A stretch of 64,000 nucleotides of DNA, from positions 806,001 through 870,000 of the forward strand of contig NZ_CP065534.1 in the NCBI RefSeq assembly GCF_015999465.1. Reading direction: 5' to 3'. The DNA comes from Lonsdalea populi. GTDB lineage: Bacteria; Pseudomonadota; Gammaproteobacteria; Enterobacterales; Enterobacteriaceae. How positions within the stretch are numbered: position 1 is the stretch's first letter; each line of letters begins with the position of its first letter. The translations under genes were made by a program, and so were the position numbers. The notes beneath the pieces are model-generated. The model ran no database searches. It was not told the DNA's origin and saw only the letters and a list, made by a program, of their open reading frames with translations. Shown piece after piece: positions 8,270 to 17,267 of this stretch.

Positions 8270-9607
8270 TTAAAAAGAACCAGTAGAAACCGGGATCGCC
8301 AGAGGCGTGACCGTCAGGGACACGTCGCCACGCGGCGCCAGGTTGAGACCAAACTCCGGGCGCAGGTCCACGGGTCGTGTTCCGGGCGCCAATTGAAAAC
8401 GGCAGCTTAACGAGAGTCGCGCCAGTGTTATCACCAAATGATGAAGCGTAAGTGACATCCCCACGCAGTGGCGCTTGCCCGTTCCAAAAGGAAAGTAGTG
8501 GTACGGCGGAATGGGGCCCTGAAGAAAACGATCGATATTGTACTGCATCGGTTCCGGCCAGATGCGAGCGTCATGCTGTACCAGCCAGGGAGAAAACAGG
8601 ATCGCGGTGCCGGCGGGAATGCCGTAACCCTCGATCTCAATGTCCTGTAATACCGTTCGTTCCACCAGCGATGAGACCGGCGTCAGCCGCAGCGCCTCCT
8701 TCACGGCGGCCAGCGTGACGGGGCATTTTTGCAGGCCGATCCCGTCGGGGGGAAGCGCGTGCGTTTCCTGAGCGATCCGCGCCTGCACGTCGGGGTGCCG
8801 GGCCAGATGGATCAGGCACCATTGCAGGCTGGTGGCCGGATTATCAATGCTGCCTGACAGATTGCCCATGACCAGATTCACCAGCGACGCTTTGCGCTCC
8901 GGGTAGTGGGCGACGTCGAGGGCATGGTAGAACTGGGCCAGCATCGTATCCGGCTCGTCGGCGATGCCGATCAGGCTCGCCTCCACCAGCGTATGCAGCC
9001 GCTGACGATAATTCAGCAGGAGGGGATCGTTGAGCAATGTCTCTCGATCGACGGTGGCGGCTTTCTGGATCAGCGCGTAAAACGCCCGATGAGTTTCCGT
9101 CGCGAAGCGCTGGCCTTCCCGTAACGTACAGGTATGGCCGATAAAGGGCGGCATCACCGCGCGCACCGCCCACTCGAGCGTCAGATCGCGTAATGCCACT
9201 GGGGCCGATGTAGCGAACTGGTCGGCTAGCCAGGCCGCACTTTCTGTGACGGACTGCTGCAACGGCGCGCATTTCGGATTGACCTGCGGCACGGTGAGTT
9301 TTCTGCCACGACGCCATTCATCACCCTCTTGAGCAAACGTGAGCGCATCTCCCAGCAGCAGGCGGCCAATGGCCGCGGAGGACGGCAGTGTCATGACGTC
9401 CTTGCCAAAACGATCGTCATTTTGCTGCCAGTAGCGTACCTGGCTGGCGCCCCCCAGCACGACCAGATCGGCGCTGTCTGCGAATCGGAGTCGGACCAGA
9501 TCGCCCGCGGCGGCGACCGCGTCCTCTACCGTTTTTAAGATACCGATTGTGCGTAGACGCTTTCCATCAACGTCAACGGTGGGTAGGGCTGTATAAGGTC
9601 GTATCAC
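8270..9607 (-). CDS. Cytochrome P450
   Basis: A 445-residue protein starting at the GTG at 9607, chosen because TAGGAGAAGAC lies just before it; the longer open frame has no such site and begins with low-quality sequence. The haem loop FPFGTGKRHCVG with its cysteine ligand is near the C-terminus, and the ExxR motif appears as KEALRL. The I-helix region reads GNLSGSIDNPAT where the usual acid-alcohol (A/G)GxDT motif would be, so proton delivery may be unusual. Bacterial P450s of this size are soluble and hydroxylate or oxidatively couple substrates, often carrier-bound ones. It follows a ketosynthase gene by 8 bases, so it probably oxidises the intermediate made by this operon. Confidence 0.85.
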   Translation of the reverse strand: MIRPYTALPTVDVDGKRLRTIGILKTVEDAVAAAGDLVRLRFADSADLVVLGGASQVRYWQQNDDRFGKDVMTLPSSAAIGRLLLGDALTFAQEGDEWRRGRKLTVPQVNPKCAPLQQSVTESAAWLADQFATSAPVALRDLTLEWAVRAVMPPFIGHTCTLREGQRFATETHRAFYALIQKAATVDRETLLNDPLLLNYRQRLHTLVEASLIGIADEPDTMLAQFYHALDVAHYPERKASLVNLVMGNLSGSIDNPATSLQWCLIHLARHPDVQARIAQETHALPPDGIGLQKCPVTLAAVKEALRLTPVSSLVERTVLQDIEIEGYGIPAGTAILFSPWLVQHDARIWPEPMQYNIDRFLQGPIPPYHYFPFGTGKRHCVGMSLTLHHLVITLARLSLSCRFQLAPGTRPVDLRPEFGLNLAPRGDVSLTVTPLAIPVSTGSF

Positions 9608-9615
9608 GTCTTCTC

Positions 9616-10560
9616 CTATCGTCCGGCGATGCGCTGTGGGTCTGGGATGACGCTGCAAGCCCCGATAAAGGCGCCTGCGCCGATGGAAAGCAGGCCGCAG
9701 CGTTTTGAGAAGGGCTGAGCATTTTGCAGCCGGCGGCTCAACAGCAGAAAGGGATCGGCCGCACAGCAATGGCCCACGTCAGGCAATAACCGGGTATCGA
9801 TACGCTGTTCTAATTCAGGGTTGAGCCGCGTGAAGTTGAGCCAGGCGAGACGGTTGATATTGTGTGGTAGTAACACGGTATGCGATTGAAGTGAAAAGTG
9901 AATTTCTTTCAGTGCGAGAGCCGTCATCGCGTTGTGTTCGGCATAAAAGGCGCTCTTTTGCTGCGATTCGATAAATAACCCGGGCCAGAATTCAGCGCGG
10001 TGTTTCACAAAAGGAGGCGTCAGTTGGATACCGTCATCCTGATTGTCCAGCAGCATGGCGACAAAGCCATCGCCGAGAATGGTGCAGCCGGGGATATAAC
10101 GTTCCCCCAGCGCAAACATGCTGAGCGAATCGCCCAGCACCAGCACCGCGCGCTGCGACAGTCCGGCCCGAAAGAGCGACTGGATCATCTTGAGTCCCCA
10201 GAACCCGCCGCCGCAGTTGTGCTGATCGATTTCGTAGCGGCGCTTCACCTGTTTTAACGCCGGATGGCGGCGGATCAGTTCCGTCGTCAGGCCTTCCCCT
10301 TCAGCGGGCTGAATCGGCAGGGCATGCACGTAAATCAGCGTATCCACCGGCGTCTCTTCGGCGTGAACCTCAAGTCTGTCCAACTGGGATAAAAAGGTTT
10401 CAAGGAGTGAGGCAGCGCGTGGAAGCGCGGCGACATGCTCGATACCGAAGAGTTTGCTGAACACGCGAGCCTCGCTGCGGCTGCCGCCGGCCGCTTGAAT
10501 GACATCGACCGCGTCTACGCGCTCCGAGGGGATGTCGTCCACCATGCGGGTTAGTCGCAT
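9616..10560 (-). CDS. Ketosynthase III-like acyltransferase (KS pair 1, Cys-bearing subunit)
   Basis: A 314-residue thiolase-fold protein of the FabH/PqsC/CerJ type. Visible active-site features are Cys116 in QHNCGGGF, His233 in LPHNINR, and GHCCAADPF at 263-271. In FabH the last region carries the Asn of the Cys-His-Asn triad; here His264 and a conserved Asp269 are found instead. Such enzymes load an acyl group on Cys and pass it to a carbon, oxygen or nitrogen nucleophile. The start overlaps the upstream partner gene by 10 bases, suggesting coupled translation and a heterodimer. No malonyl-loading acyltransferase gene is nearby. Substrates unknown. Confidence 0.75.
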   Translation of the reverse strand: MRLTRMVDDIPSERVDAVDVIQAAGGSRSEARVFSKLFGIEHVAALPRAASLLETFLSQLDRLEVHAEETPVDTLIYVHALPIQPAEGEGLTTELIRRHPALKQVKRRYEIDQHNCGGGFWGLKMIQSLFRAGLSQRAVLVLGDSLSMFALGERYIPGCTILGDGFVAMLLDNQDDGIQLTPPFVKHRAEFWPGLFIESQQKSAFYAEHNAMTALALKEIHFSLQSHTVLLPHNINRLAWLNFTRLNPELEQRIDTRLLPDVGHCCAADPFLLLSRRLQNAQPFSKRCGLLSIGAGAFIGACSVIPDPQRIAGR

Positions 10561-11414
10561 GCTTTATTCTCCGTTCCCTGAAAGGCCAGTGCGGTTATCG
10601 TCGTTTCTTCCTGTAGCAACAGCAGGTGATCGTGGCGCGTGTCGCCTTGCGCCAGGGCAGCAAACAGCGAGGTGCACAACAGGCGATCGTCCGCCGGGAC
10701 AGGGGAGTCGTGGGCAGGCAGCAAAGACAGCAAGGTGGGACTGGCCACGAGATGATAGTTATCCGCCAGCCCAAAAAGGTGTTTTATCCCTTCACAATGC
10801 GTTGCCAACCCCGAGGCGTTCAGCGCGCTGCGTTGATAGCCCAGATAGCGCCAGCCCTCGTCGTCCCGATTCACGGCGACGATGCAGGCGCTGTTATGCG
10901 GCGCGAGCGTCTCCATCAGCGGGGAGCGATAGAGCAGGTGCTTTTGGTCGGCAATCAACAGCAGGCCCCGTCGGGCGCCGTGCCGAAGGTAGCGATGCAG
11001 CGCGTCAAAGGCGAAAAGCGGAGCGGACAGCCCACGGTCGCTGATGGCCAGCGCAAAACTCTGTTCGCTGAGATTCAACTGGTGAATAACGTGATTGACG
11101 ACGGACGTGCCCAGATGCAGGTCAGGCGTCCAGTGCGCCAGCATCACCGCGTCCACATCCCGGCAGTCGGTGACTTGCTGAAGCGATGGCAACAGTTGAT
11201 CCATCATGCGCACGAACGGCGCTTTGTCTTCGGCGGTAATGCACTCGACGACGTGGCTTTGAGCGGCATCCCACGGCAGTCCGTTCGACTGAAAAAACGC
11301 GGCGATGTAATCTTCCCAGTGTTCGACTTCATCCAGCCAGGCGGGGTTAAATGGTTCAAGCTCGCCAAACGTATTCCAGATGATGTGCCGGGGATGCAGG
11401 CTAAGGCTCATCAC
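10551..11414 (-). CDS. Degenerate ketosynthase III-like partner (KS pair 1)
   Basis: A 287-residue protein with an overall thiolase-like pattern, but the position expected for the catalytic cysteine reads ISDRGLSAPL, with Arg127 instead of Cys. It shares the signature AHWTPD (residues 94-99) with the partner protein encoded at 21509-22342. It overlaps the dehydrogenase gene upstream by 4 bases and the Cys-bearing ketosynthase downstream by 10 bases. This layout recalls Pseudomonas PqsB/PqsC, where one subunit lacks the nucleophile and completes the dimer. I infer a structural or substrate-binding partner, not an independent enzyme. Confidence 0.6.
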   Translation of the reverse strand: MMSLSLHPRHIIWNTFGELEPFNPAWLDEVEHWEDYIAAFFQSNGLPWDAAQSHVVECITAEDKAPFVRMMDQLLPSLQQVTDCRDVDAVMLAHWTPDLHLGTSVVNHVIHQLNLSEQSFALAISDRGLSAPLFAFDALHRYLRHGARRGLLLIADQKHLLYRSPLMETLAPHNSACIVAVNRDDEGWRYLGYQRSALNASGLATHCEGIKHLFGLADNYHLVASPTLLSLLPAHDSPVPADDRLLCTSLFAALAQGDTRHDHLLLLQEETTITALAFQGTENKACD

Positions 11415-12520
11415 TGCTCCTTACCGGCAAGAAAGCCGCGCCAGCCGTTGAGCAACTGAATATGCGATGTTCCTTCCATGTATTCGAAGGCAAACGCATC
11501 GCGGTATCGTTTCATGAGGGCCGGCTGATTCACCCAATATTCCGTGGGCAGAACGTGAGGAAGCCGGTGAGCGACCCGCTCGACGAACGCCGTAGCCTGC
11601 CTTTTGATCTGACTGGTTTGCCAGACGCGCGAACGCTGCTGCTGAAAGTGTTCACCCACCTCCATCAGGCGGTCGTGCAGCGAGTGGTATTGCCGCCACA
11701 GATCGTTTTCATGGCTATTTTCCCGAGCGAGCGTTTCCAGAAAACCGCGTGCGGTGCCCAGCGCCATCGCGGCGACCAGGGGGCGATGCTTCTCGAAGAC
11801 CTGAGTCAACGCATTCATGCCCTGTCGCAGGGGGCTGGTCGTCAATCCCAGGATGTGTTCAGAACGAACGGGGAACGCGTCAAACGTGATCCGGGATAAC
11901 CCCGCACCAGCAAGCCCGTAGGCTGCGAGCGGTTCGATAGCGATCGCTTCCGGCGCTTGTTTCGGTTCCACCATAATCAGCCGCGTTCTGTCGCCGTGCC
12001 GCGCGAACACCAGACCGATGCTGGCAATTTGCGCGCCGCCGATAAACATCTTGCTGCCCGTCAGCGTGAGTCCCTGCTTACCGCTGTCGAGGCGCGTCGT
12101 AATCGACGCGGCATCAGAGCCGATCTCCGGTTCGCTCACGGCGAAAAAGGTCCATGACGGCTGCGTCAGGAAGCGGGAAAAGAAAAGCTCCTGCTGCGCG
12201 TCGCTGCCCAGCATCTGCACGGCCCGGCAGGCAAGAGAGGTGCCGGGCAGAGCCAGTAAACAGCTGGCGTCCGATCGCGAAATATATTCCACGACGCGTA
12301 AATAGGTGGGGAAATGACGCATATCAAACGGCAATGCCGCGGCAGAGTCTCGCCAGGGATTGTATTTATCGGGCAGCCCGGTATGCGATAACGTTAATAA
12401 TAAATCATCCTTGATATGAGATACGCCTTCCTGAACGTTATCTTCGATCATCAAACCTGCGGAATAAAATTTATCCAGGCTTTTATCCAATACGTTCAGG
12501 TGATATTCATCCTTTCTCAC
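11411..12520 (-). CDS. Acyl-CoA dehydrogenase-like flavoprotein (carrier-bound oxidase 1)
   Basis: A 369-residue protein starting with GTG at 12520 behind GAGGGATAAAC. It has the central FAD/substrate region FFAVSEPEIGSDAASI and the C-terminal EYMEGTSHIQLLNG, whose Glu is at the catalytic-base position of short-chain acyl-CoA dehydrogenases. Homologues in natural-product pathways (prolyl-carrier oxidases such as CloN3 and PigA) desaturate amino acids tethered to carrier proteins. With stand-alone adenylation enzymes and carriers in the same operon, an aminoacyl-carrier oxidase is a better guess than a fatty-acid catabolic enzyme. It is related to, but clearly different from, the second oxidase at 14488-15636. 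Confidence 0.75.
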   Translation of the reverse strand: MRKDEYHLNVLDKSLDKFYSAGLMIEDNVQEGVSHIKDDLLLTLSHTGLPDKYNPWRDSAAALPFDMRHFPTYLRVVEYISRSDASCLLALPGTSLACRAVQMLGSDAQQELFFSRFLTQPSWTFFAVSEPEIGSDAASITTRLDSGKQGLTLTGSKMFIGGAQIASIGLVFARHGDRTRLIMVEPKQAPEAIAIEPLAAYGLAGAGLSRITFDAFPVRSEHILGLTTSPLRQGMNALTQVFEKHRPLVAAMALGTARGFLETLARENSHENDLWRQYHSLHDRLMEVGEHFQQQRSRVWQTSQIKRQATAFVERVAHRLPHVLPTEYWVNQPALMKRYRDAFAFEYMEGTSHIQLLNGWRGFLAGKEQ

Positions 12521-12616
12521 GTTTATCCCTCAGCCGATCCATGATGCCGCTATATATCTCCTAAGGCAGTCTAATCTTTGTCGAATCATTGAATTGATTC
12601 AGATTGCGGTTGGCGC

Positions 12617-13561
12617 TCAATGAACATCAGGAACATATTCCACAATGGCGGAGGCCGCCGTAACGCCTAAGCCAATACTGATTAATAAGGCTTTGTCGCC
12701 GGGCTTTATTTGTCTTGTTTTTATCAGGTGCTGCAAATTGATAAAAGGATCTGCGCCGAAACAGTGGCCATACAGAGGGATGTTTTCCATCACTATTTTT
12801 CCGACTTGCAAAGACAACGTTCTTTCAATCTCTTTCCAGGAAGACAGGTTGACGTTATGGGGCGCAATATAAGCAATATCATTAAAGCCCAGACCGGCGT
12901 GTTTCAGACTTTCTGACATGTGACGGCACACAAAATCGGTATAGATATGCGGGAAAAGGCCCGGGCTGGTGTCCGTAAAGTGGCCGCTGTTGAGGCTGAA
13001 CCGGCCATCGCGCGTCGTCGTCGTACTGAGCAGTCGCACCGGGCCGGGACGTCGCGAGACCAGCAGCACGCAGGCGGCTTCGCCCATGATGGTGGTGTCG
13101 GCGATTAACTGAACTCTGGGGTGGAATGCCTTCTCCGCGATGATCACCAGCGCGTATTCCTCGTCACCGAGCCAGGTGGCGATCTGCTCCAGCGCCACGA
13201 GTCCGGTGGCGCAATGGCTCATGGTGTACCCCGCATACTCGACGTGTTCTCCCACTATCTGGCTGACGAGCGACGATAGGATCGGCGCGCCGAAGGGCGT
13301 GACGGAAGGTATGGTATGGCAGTGCACGCAGAGCCTGATTTTATCCACGATTGCCGCATGGCGCTGGACGATGTTGCGCAGCGCAGGCGTTATGAGACCG
13401 GTCAAATCCTGATGTTTGTCGTGAGGAAACTGCCGCAGCCCATAGAAGCGTTCAAACATTCTGGTCTCGATGCGCGTCAGCCCCAGCGCGCGCGCCGCTT
13501 CGACCAGCGTCTGCATCTTCGGCGCGAAGACAATGTCCATGTCGTTGAGCGTCAAGCGCAT
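12617..13561 (-). CDS. Ketosynthase III-like acyltransferase (KS pair 2, Cys-bearing subunit)
   Basis: A 314-residue protein with Cys117 in TMSHCATGL, His235 in APHNVNL and GHCFGADPF at 265-273. As in KS pair 1, the FabH-type Asn is replaced by His (266) with a conserved downstream Asp (271). N-terminal similarity to the pair 1 enzyme (both begin MRLT and have a matching RMFERFYGL/RVFSKLFGI segment) suggests gene duplication. The gene begins inside the end of a small open frame (10-base overlap) and is followed by a 96-base gap before oxidase 1. Probably a condensing or acyl-transfer step with its own partner at 13812-14495. Confidence 0.75.
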   Translation of the reverse strand: MRLTLNDMDIVFAPKMQTLVEAARALGLTRIETRMFERFYGLRQFPHDKHQDLTGLITPALRNIVQRHAAIVDKIRLCVHCHTIPSVTPFGAPILSSLVSQIVGEHVEYAGYTMSHCATGLVALEQIATWLGDEEYALVIIAEKAFHPRVQLIADTTIMGEAACVLLVSRRPGPVRLLSTTTTRDGRFSLNSGHFTDTSPGLFPHIYTDFVCRHMSESLKHAGLGFNDIAYIAPHNVNLSSWKEIERTLSLQVGKIVMENIPLYGHCFGADPFINLQHLIKTRQIKPGDKALLISIGLGVTAASAIVEYVPDVH

Positions 13562-13818
13562 CCGTGAGTCTCCCGTCCGGCAGGGGATAAAAACGCGTCA
13601 CCTGCCGCGCTGGCATCGCCTCCCTCGTCATGCAGGAGCAGCACCTCCGGTTCATGCTTCGCGCCCCGTTCACGCCGGCAGCCCTGCCCGTCGGCAATGG
13701 GCAGACGCGTGGATGCCGTCGCCTGCCGCCCCCCGGTTTCCTGCCTGCGCAGCGGGCGGGGACGAGGAGGCTCGAAATCCGACGGCAACGCCGCTAATTT
13801 CTCGTCCTTTATCAACAT
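13552..13818 (-). CDS. Small protein of unknown function overlapping both neighbours
   Basis: An 88-codon frame that starts with ATG at 13818, inside the last codons of the degenerate ketosynthase gene (stop at 13812), and ends 10 bases inside the start of the next ketosynthase. This fits the overlapping style of the operon and fills what would otherwise be a 250-base hole. The protein is rich in Pro, Arg, Gly and Ala (FEPPRPRPLRRQETGG) and has no recognisable domain, signal peptide or membrane segment. It may be a real small protein, a worn remnant, or only a translation-coupling frame. No function is proposed. Confidence 0.4.
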   Translation of the reverse strand: MLIKDEKLAALPSDFEPPRPRPLRRQETGGRQATASTRLPIADGQGCRRERGAKHEPEVLLLHDEGGDASAAGDAFLSPAGRETHGCA

Positions 13819-14495
13819 GTCTGACCCACTATTTTATTTATTTTCATCGCGATAGGCGGGTGGTCGCCCATGGCGTCGAGCAGGACGTCGCCTTCCGAGG
13901 GCGACGATAGCCAGTCGGTCAGGCTCCGGTGCTCCTCTTTGGGGAGCGCGGCGCTCTCCCAGCGCCAGCCACCGGCGTCGCGGATCGCCGCTTTGGAGGT
14001 GAAATGCAGATACAGCAGGTGGGACAGCGCCTGCCCAGGGCGGGGCGTGAAACGGGTCATAGCGTCCAACACCAGCCAGCAGCCGCCGTGCTCTTGCGCC
14101 ATTGCGGCCGCCAGTTGCAGTTCAGACCATCCCGGTGTCGGGTGATCCACCGCCAGTCCGAGCACTTCACGATAGTGGCCCGTCAGCCAGATAAAGCTGG
14201 GCAGCATGGCGGATTTGCACTCTTTGGCCAGACCGGTGTGCAGATACAGCAGCGCTTCCGTTTCGTCTGCTCTCAGATTCTGGATGCTCTCAACCACTGC
14301 CGGGTGATGGGGGATATGTACGTCGTCGAACGCATTAGGGCACGTCGCCATGCGTATGGCCTGTGCCTCGACATTCGGGTGCAATGCGTGCCAGCAACTC
14401 AGACCGGCCAGGTCAAAGTCGTTCGCCGTCCGCCAGGAGATACTGGGGTGCAATAGGCCCGCCTGATCGATCCAGAACCGGGAAATATCACGCAT
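13812..14495 (-). CDS. Degenerate ketosynthase III-like partner (KS pair 2)
   Basis: A 227-residue protein, shorter than the other partners. The part resembling the ketosynthase N-terminal half (YLHTGLAKECKSAMLPSFIW, then VLGLAVDHPTPGWSELQLA) has no cysteine where the nucleophile should be, and the C-terminal half with the His region is shortened. It overlaps oxidase 2 by 8 bases and sits just before the pair 2 Cys-bearing enzyme. I place it in the ketosynthase-like superfamily by its position and by the pattern shared with the two other partner proteins; this is weaker than for those. It probably serves as the non-catalytic half of a heterodimer. Confidence 0.5.
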   Translation of the reverse strand: MRDISRFWIDQAGLLHPSISWRTANDFDLAGLSCWHALHPNVEAQAIRMATCPNAFDDVHIPHHPAVVESIQNLRADETEALLYLHTGLAKECKSAMLPSFIWLTGHYREVLGLAVDHPTPGWSELQLAAAMAQEHGGCWLVLDAMTRFTPRPGQALSHLLYLHFTSKAAIRDAGGWRWESAALPKEEHRSLTDWLSSPSEGDVLLDAMGDHPPIAMKINKIVGQTC

Positions 14496-15636
14496 AAACC
14501 TGCTCGCTTTTGAAGACGTGGCTGGCGTTCAGCAGGTGGATATTGCGTGTCCCTTCCGTGTATTCGAAACCGCTGATATCGCGCCAGGCTTTGCAAAAGA
14601 AAGGATCGCAAACCACCGCAGGATCGCAGGCGTGAACCAGATCATGCACCAACTGCTCCGCCAGCAGGGTGGTCTCTGCTTTGACGAGGCCGATGTGCCG
14701 GCTGATGCGCTCTCCGCGATCCATGCGTTCCGCGATGGTCAGAAGACGATGAAGTCCGGCGGATAATCGCCTGCGCATCGCCCGCAGGCGCGCGGCCTGA
14801 GCGCGCGGTAAATAGCCCGCGTCGACGACGTGATCCAGTAGCGCCCTGACCCCGCCCAGCGCCAGCGCGCCGACGCAGGGGCGCAGATTATCGAACGTCG
14901 CGAGCGTGGCGGAAGAAAAGCGCTGGGCGGGGTTCAGATGCGCGCCGACCAGCGCCTCCTCCGGCAGCCACATGTCTTCAAAGCGCAGGTGCGAAATATT
15001 ACTGCCGGGAACCCCAAAGACGGGCAGGCGGGTGGCGTGAAACCCATCAACCTTGGCCGGTTCAAACAGAAACATATTTAGACCCAGAGGACCTTCCGCC
15101 GTGCGGGCGAAGACAATGCCGATATCGGTGATGTGTCCGTTGCCGATGAAATATTTTTCCCCGCTGATACGCCATCCGCCGTCGATCTGGGTCGCCCGCG
15201 TTTGAATATCGCCCGCGTCCGATCCGCGTGCCGGTTCGCTCATGGCAAAGCAGCTGCGGCTTAATTTGGTTTTGAAATGGGTGAAAAAGATCTCCTGCTG
15301 CGCATCGCTGCCGATGGCCTCAATCACAAATCCCGACATACCGGGCGTGGGGCTGGCGAAAATAAGATTGGGATCGATATATCCCAGCGCTTCATAGAAA
15401 TAACAGCGTTGAGAAACCGTTAATTCATATAAAACGTCGCCATTTTCCAAAACCAATGGCGTGGGGTTCCACTTTTCAGGCAGCCCTAAACGATTGAGCT
15501 GCGGCGCTAACGCATAGTCATTGGTACGCAGGTAATTGTTGGCATCGGCCTCCAACAGCCGCCCGATATACCGGCCCGAATCGAAAGCCGTCATCGCTAA
15601 TACCCGAAGCGCATGATGTGTCGAACTGATTTCCAT
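14488..15636 (-). CDS. Acyl-CoA dehydrogenase-like flavoprotein (carrier-bound oxidase 2)
   Basis: A 382-residue protein with a good start (AGAGGAAATGTC before ATG). It shows CFAMSEPARGSDAGDI, the FAD/substrate segment of acyl-CoA dehydrogenases, and EYTEGTRNIHLLNAS, with the catalytic Glu before Gly-Thr. The overall plan matches oxidase 1, and both end with the LLN motif, so they are probably ancient duplicates that act on different carrier-bound substrates. It sits directly after the two adenylation enzymes (78 bases), so a likely role is alpha,beta-desaturation of an aminoacyl-carrier thioester. Substrate not visible. Confidence 0.75.
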   Translation of the reverse strand: MEISSTHHALRVLAMTAFDSGRYIGRLLEADANNYLRTNDYALAPQLNRLGLPEKWNPTPLVLENGDVLYELTVSQRCYFYEALGYIDPNLIFASPTPGMSGFVIEAIGSDAQQEIFFTHFKTKLSRSCFAMSEPARGSDAGDIQTRATQIDGGWRISGEKYFIGNGHITDIGIVFARTAEGPLGLNMFLFEPAKVDGFHATRLPVFGVPGSNISHLRFEDMWLPEEALVGAHLNPAQRFSSATLATFDNLRPCVGALALGGVRALLDHVVDAGYLPRAQAARLRAMRRRLSAGLHRLLTIAERMDRGERISRHIGLVKAETTLLAEQLVHDLVHACDPAVVCDPFFCKAWRDISGFEYTEGTRNIHLLNASHVFKSEQVYA

Positions 15637-15713
15637 GACATTTCCTCTGTCTGTTCAGGCGGCACGCTCATCACCCTTGAGACGTGCAGAATAGAGAGTA
15701 AATAAATTTTTTT

Positions 15714-17267
15714 TTATCCGGCTTGCAACGAGCGGGGATGCTGACTTTCTTCGGGCGTGGCGGTGATGAGAGGCAATAACGCCTGACGATCTATTTTTCC
15801 GTTTTGATTAAGGGGGAATTCAGCAATAAAGCGAATGCTCGTGGGAATCATATATTTGGGCAGCTGTTGGGATAAATGGACCCGAAATGCCTGCTCGCCG
15901 TCGGCGGCGTGTGGATTGAGCTGTACGAATAAAATCACGTCGGCCAATTTATGCTGCTGGTAGAGGGGCAGCGTTGTCGCCATGACCGTGTGAGCGAAAC
16001 TGCGCGCCGCGGCATCGATATCCTGTAAATCAACGCGGTTGCCATGCCATTTGACCTGTGAGTCGCGGCGTCCTTTGATGAACAAGTTACCCTGTGCATC
16101 CAGCCAGCCGAGATCGCCGGTGCGGTAGAACGCGACGCCGTGACGTGAGCCAAAAGCGGCATTGTTCGGGGGAGACGCCGGAAGATAGCCCAGCCCAACT
16201 TGATTGCCGTAGACGACGACTTCCCCAATGTCGCCTTGCGGCAGCGGCTTGTGATGCGCATCTTCGACGGCGACCCGCAGCGTGCCGCGAGGCCGACCCA
16301 GCGGGAGCAGGCCCGCGTGCTGCACGCTTGCGCCGTCTAGCGGATGCAGATGCGTCAGACAGGTTGTCTCCGTCGGGCCGTAGGCGTGTAGGATGTTGAG
16401 CGACGGAAAGCGGGCCAACAGGCGATCGATCAGCTGCGGGGAGACATATTCGCCTCCGACCATCAGGGTTTGAAGATGCGGTAGCGTCTCTGCGTTAAAA
16501 CGCGGATCGTGGCACATGATTTCCAGAAAGCTCGGAGTGGAGAACCCGCTCGACAGTCTGACGGCAGGCTCGGAGACCATCAGATTGAGGTTCAGACGGG
16601 GCAGCGCGTTGTACTCGTGCGGCAGCATGATGAGCGGCCGGCCTATGGCAAAAGCGGTGAAGAAATCCAGCAGCCCCATATCAAACGACAGCCGGGCATG
16701 ATTGAAATGCCCCTCATCATCCGCGCCCGCCGCGTGCAGTACGCGGTGATACCAGCCAAAAAACGCGCCGAAATTATCGCACCCGATCTGCACGCCTTTG
16801 GGTTGCCCGGTGCTGCCGGAGGTGGAGAGCACATAAAAGAGCGCATTGACGGAAGAGGGCGGGGCATAGCCGCCCGTGAAGCCGCCGTCCGGCAGGGCGG
16901 GCAGCCACAGGCAGCGATAGTGCTGATGGACTAACGGCGCGGTTTCCGGCTCTTCCCGCCCATCCAGAATCAGTTCCGTGCCGTAGAGCGCGGCGATACG
17001 CGCCACACGCAGCGGCGGGTTGACGCTGTCGACGACGGTAAACGGGATGCCGGACCAGGCGCAGGCCAGCAGCGCCGCCGCCGTGTCGCGCTCTTTGTGA
17101 CCGTAGATGAGGACCCGTTTCGGTTGCATACGCGCCAACTCGCCGCAGATCGCGCCGACCCGCGAGGCCACGTCGGCGTAACGCCAGCTTCCCTGCGCAT
17201 TAACGATGGCAATCCGGCGGTTGCTGAGAAGCTGTCGGCCGATCATCTGCATCATGGACGTAAACAT
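15714..17267 (-). CDS. Stand-alone amino-acid adenylation enzyme 2 (DltA-like)
   Basis: A 517-residue AMP-forming enzyme. The ATG at 17267 is chosen because AAAAGGGAAATACT precedes it; an upstream in-frame start at 17297 has no ribosome site. Core motifs are visible: STSGSTGQPKG (P-loop), YGPTETTC, YRTGDLGW and the catalytic lysine in NQNGKIDR. The FDMG segment keeps the Asp that binds the alpha-amino group in amino-acid-activating members. There is no fused carrier domain, so it must load a separate carrier, as DltA or CloN4 do. The gene starts 68 bases before the end of adenylation enzyme 1. Amino-acid choice cannot be read reliably by eye. Confidence 0.8.
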   Translation of the reverse strand: MFTSMMQMIGRQLLSNRRIAIVNAQGSWRYADVASRVGAICGELARMQPKRVLIYGHKERDTAAALLACAWSGIPFTVVDSVNPPLRVARIAALYGTELILDGREEPETAPLVHQHYRCLWLPALPDGGFTGGYAPPSSVNALFYVLSTSGSTGQPKGVQIGCDNFGAFFGWYHRVLHAAGADDEGHFNHARLSFDMGLLDFFTAFAIGRPLIMLPHEYNALPRLNLNLMVSEPAVRLSSGFSTPSFLEIMCHDPRFNAETLPHLQTLMVGGEYVSPQLIDRLLARFPSLNILHAYGPTETTCLTHLHPLDGASVQHAGLLPLGRPRGTLRVAVEDAHHKPLPQGDIGEVVVYGNQVGLGYLPASPPNNAAFGSRHGVAFYRTGDLGWLDAQGNLFIKGRRDSQVKWHGNRVDLQDIDAAARSFAHTVMATTLPLYQQHKLADVILFVQLNPHAADGEQAFRVHLSQQLPKYMIPTSIRFIAEFPLNQNGKIDRQALLPLITATPEESQHPRSLQAG

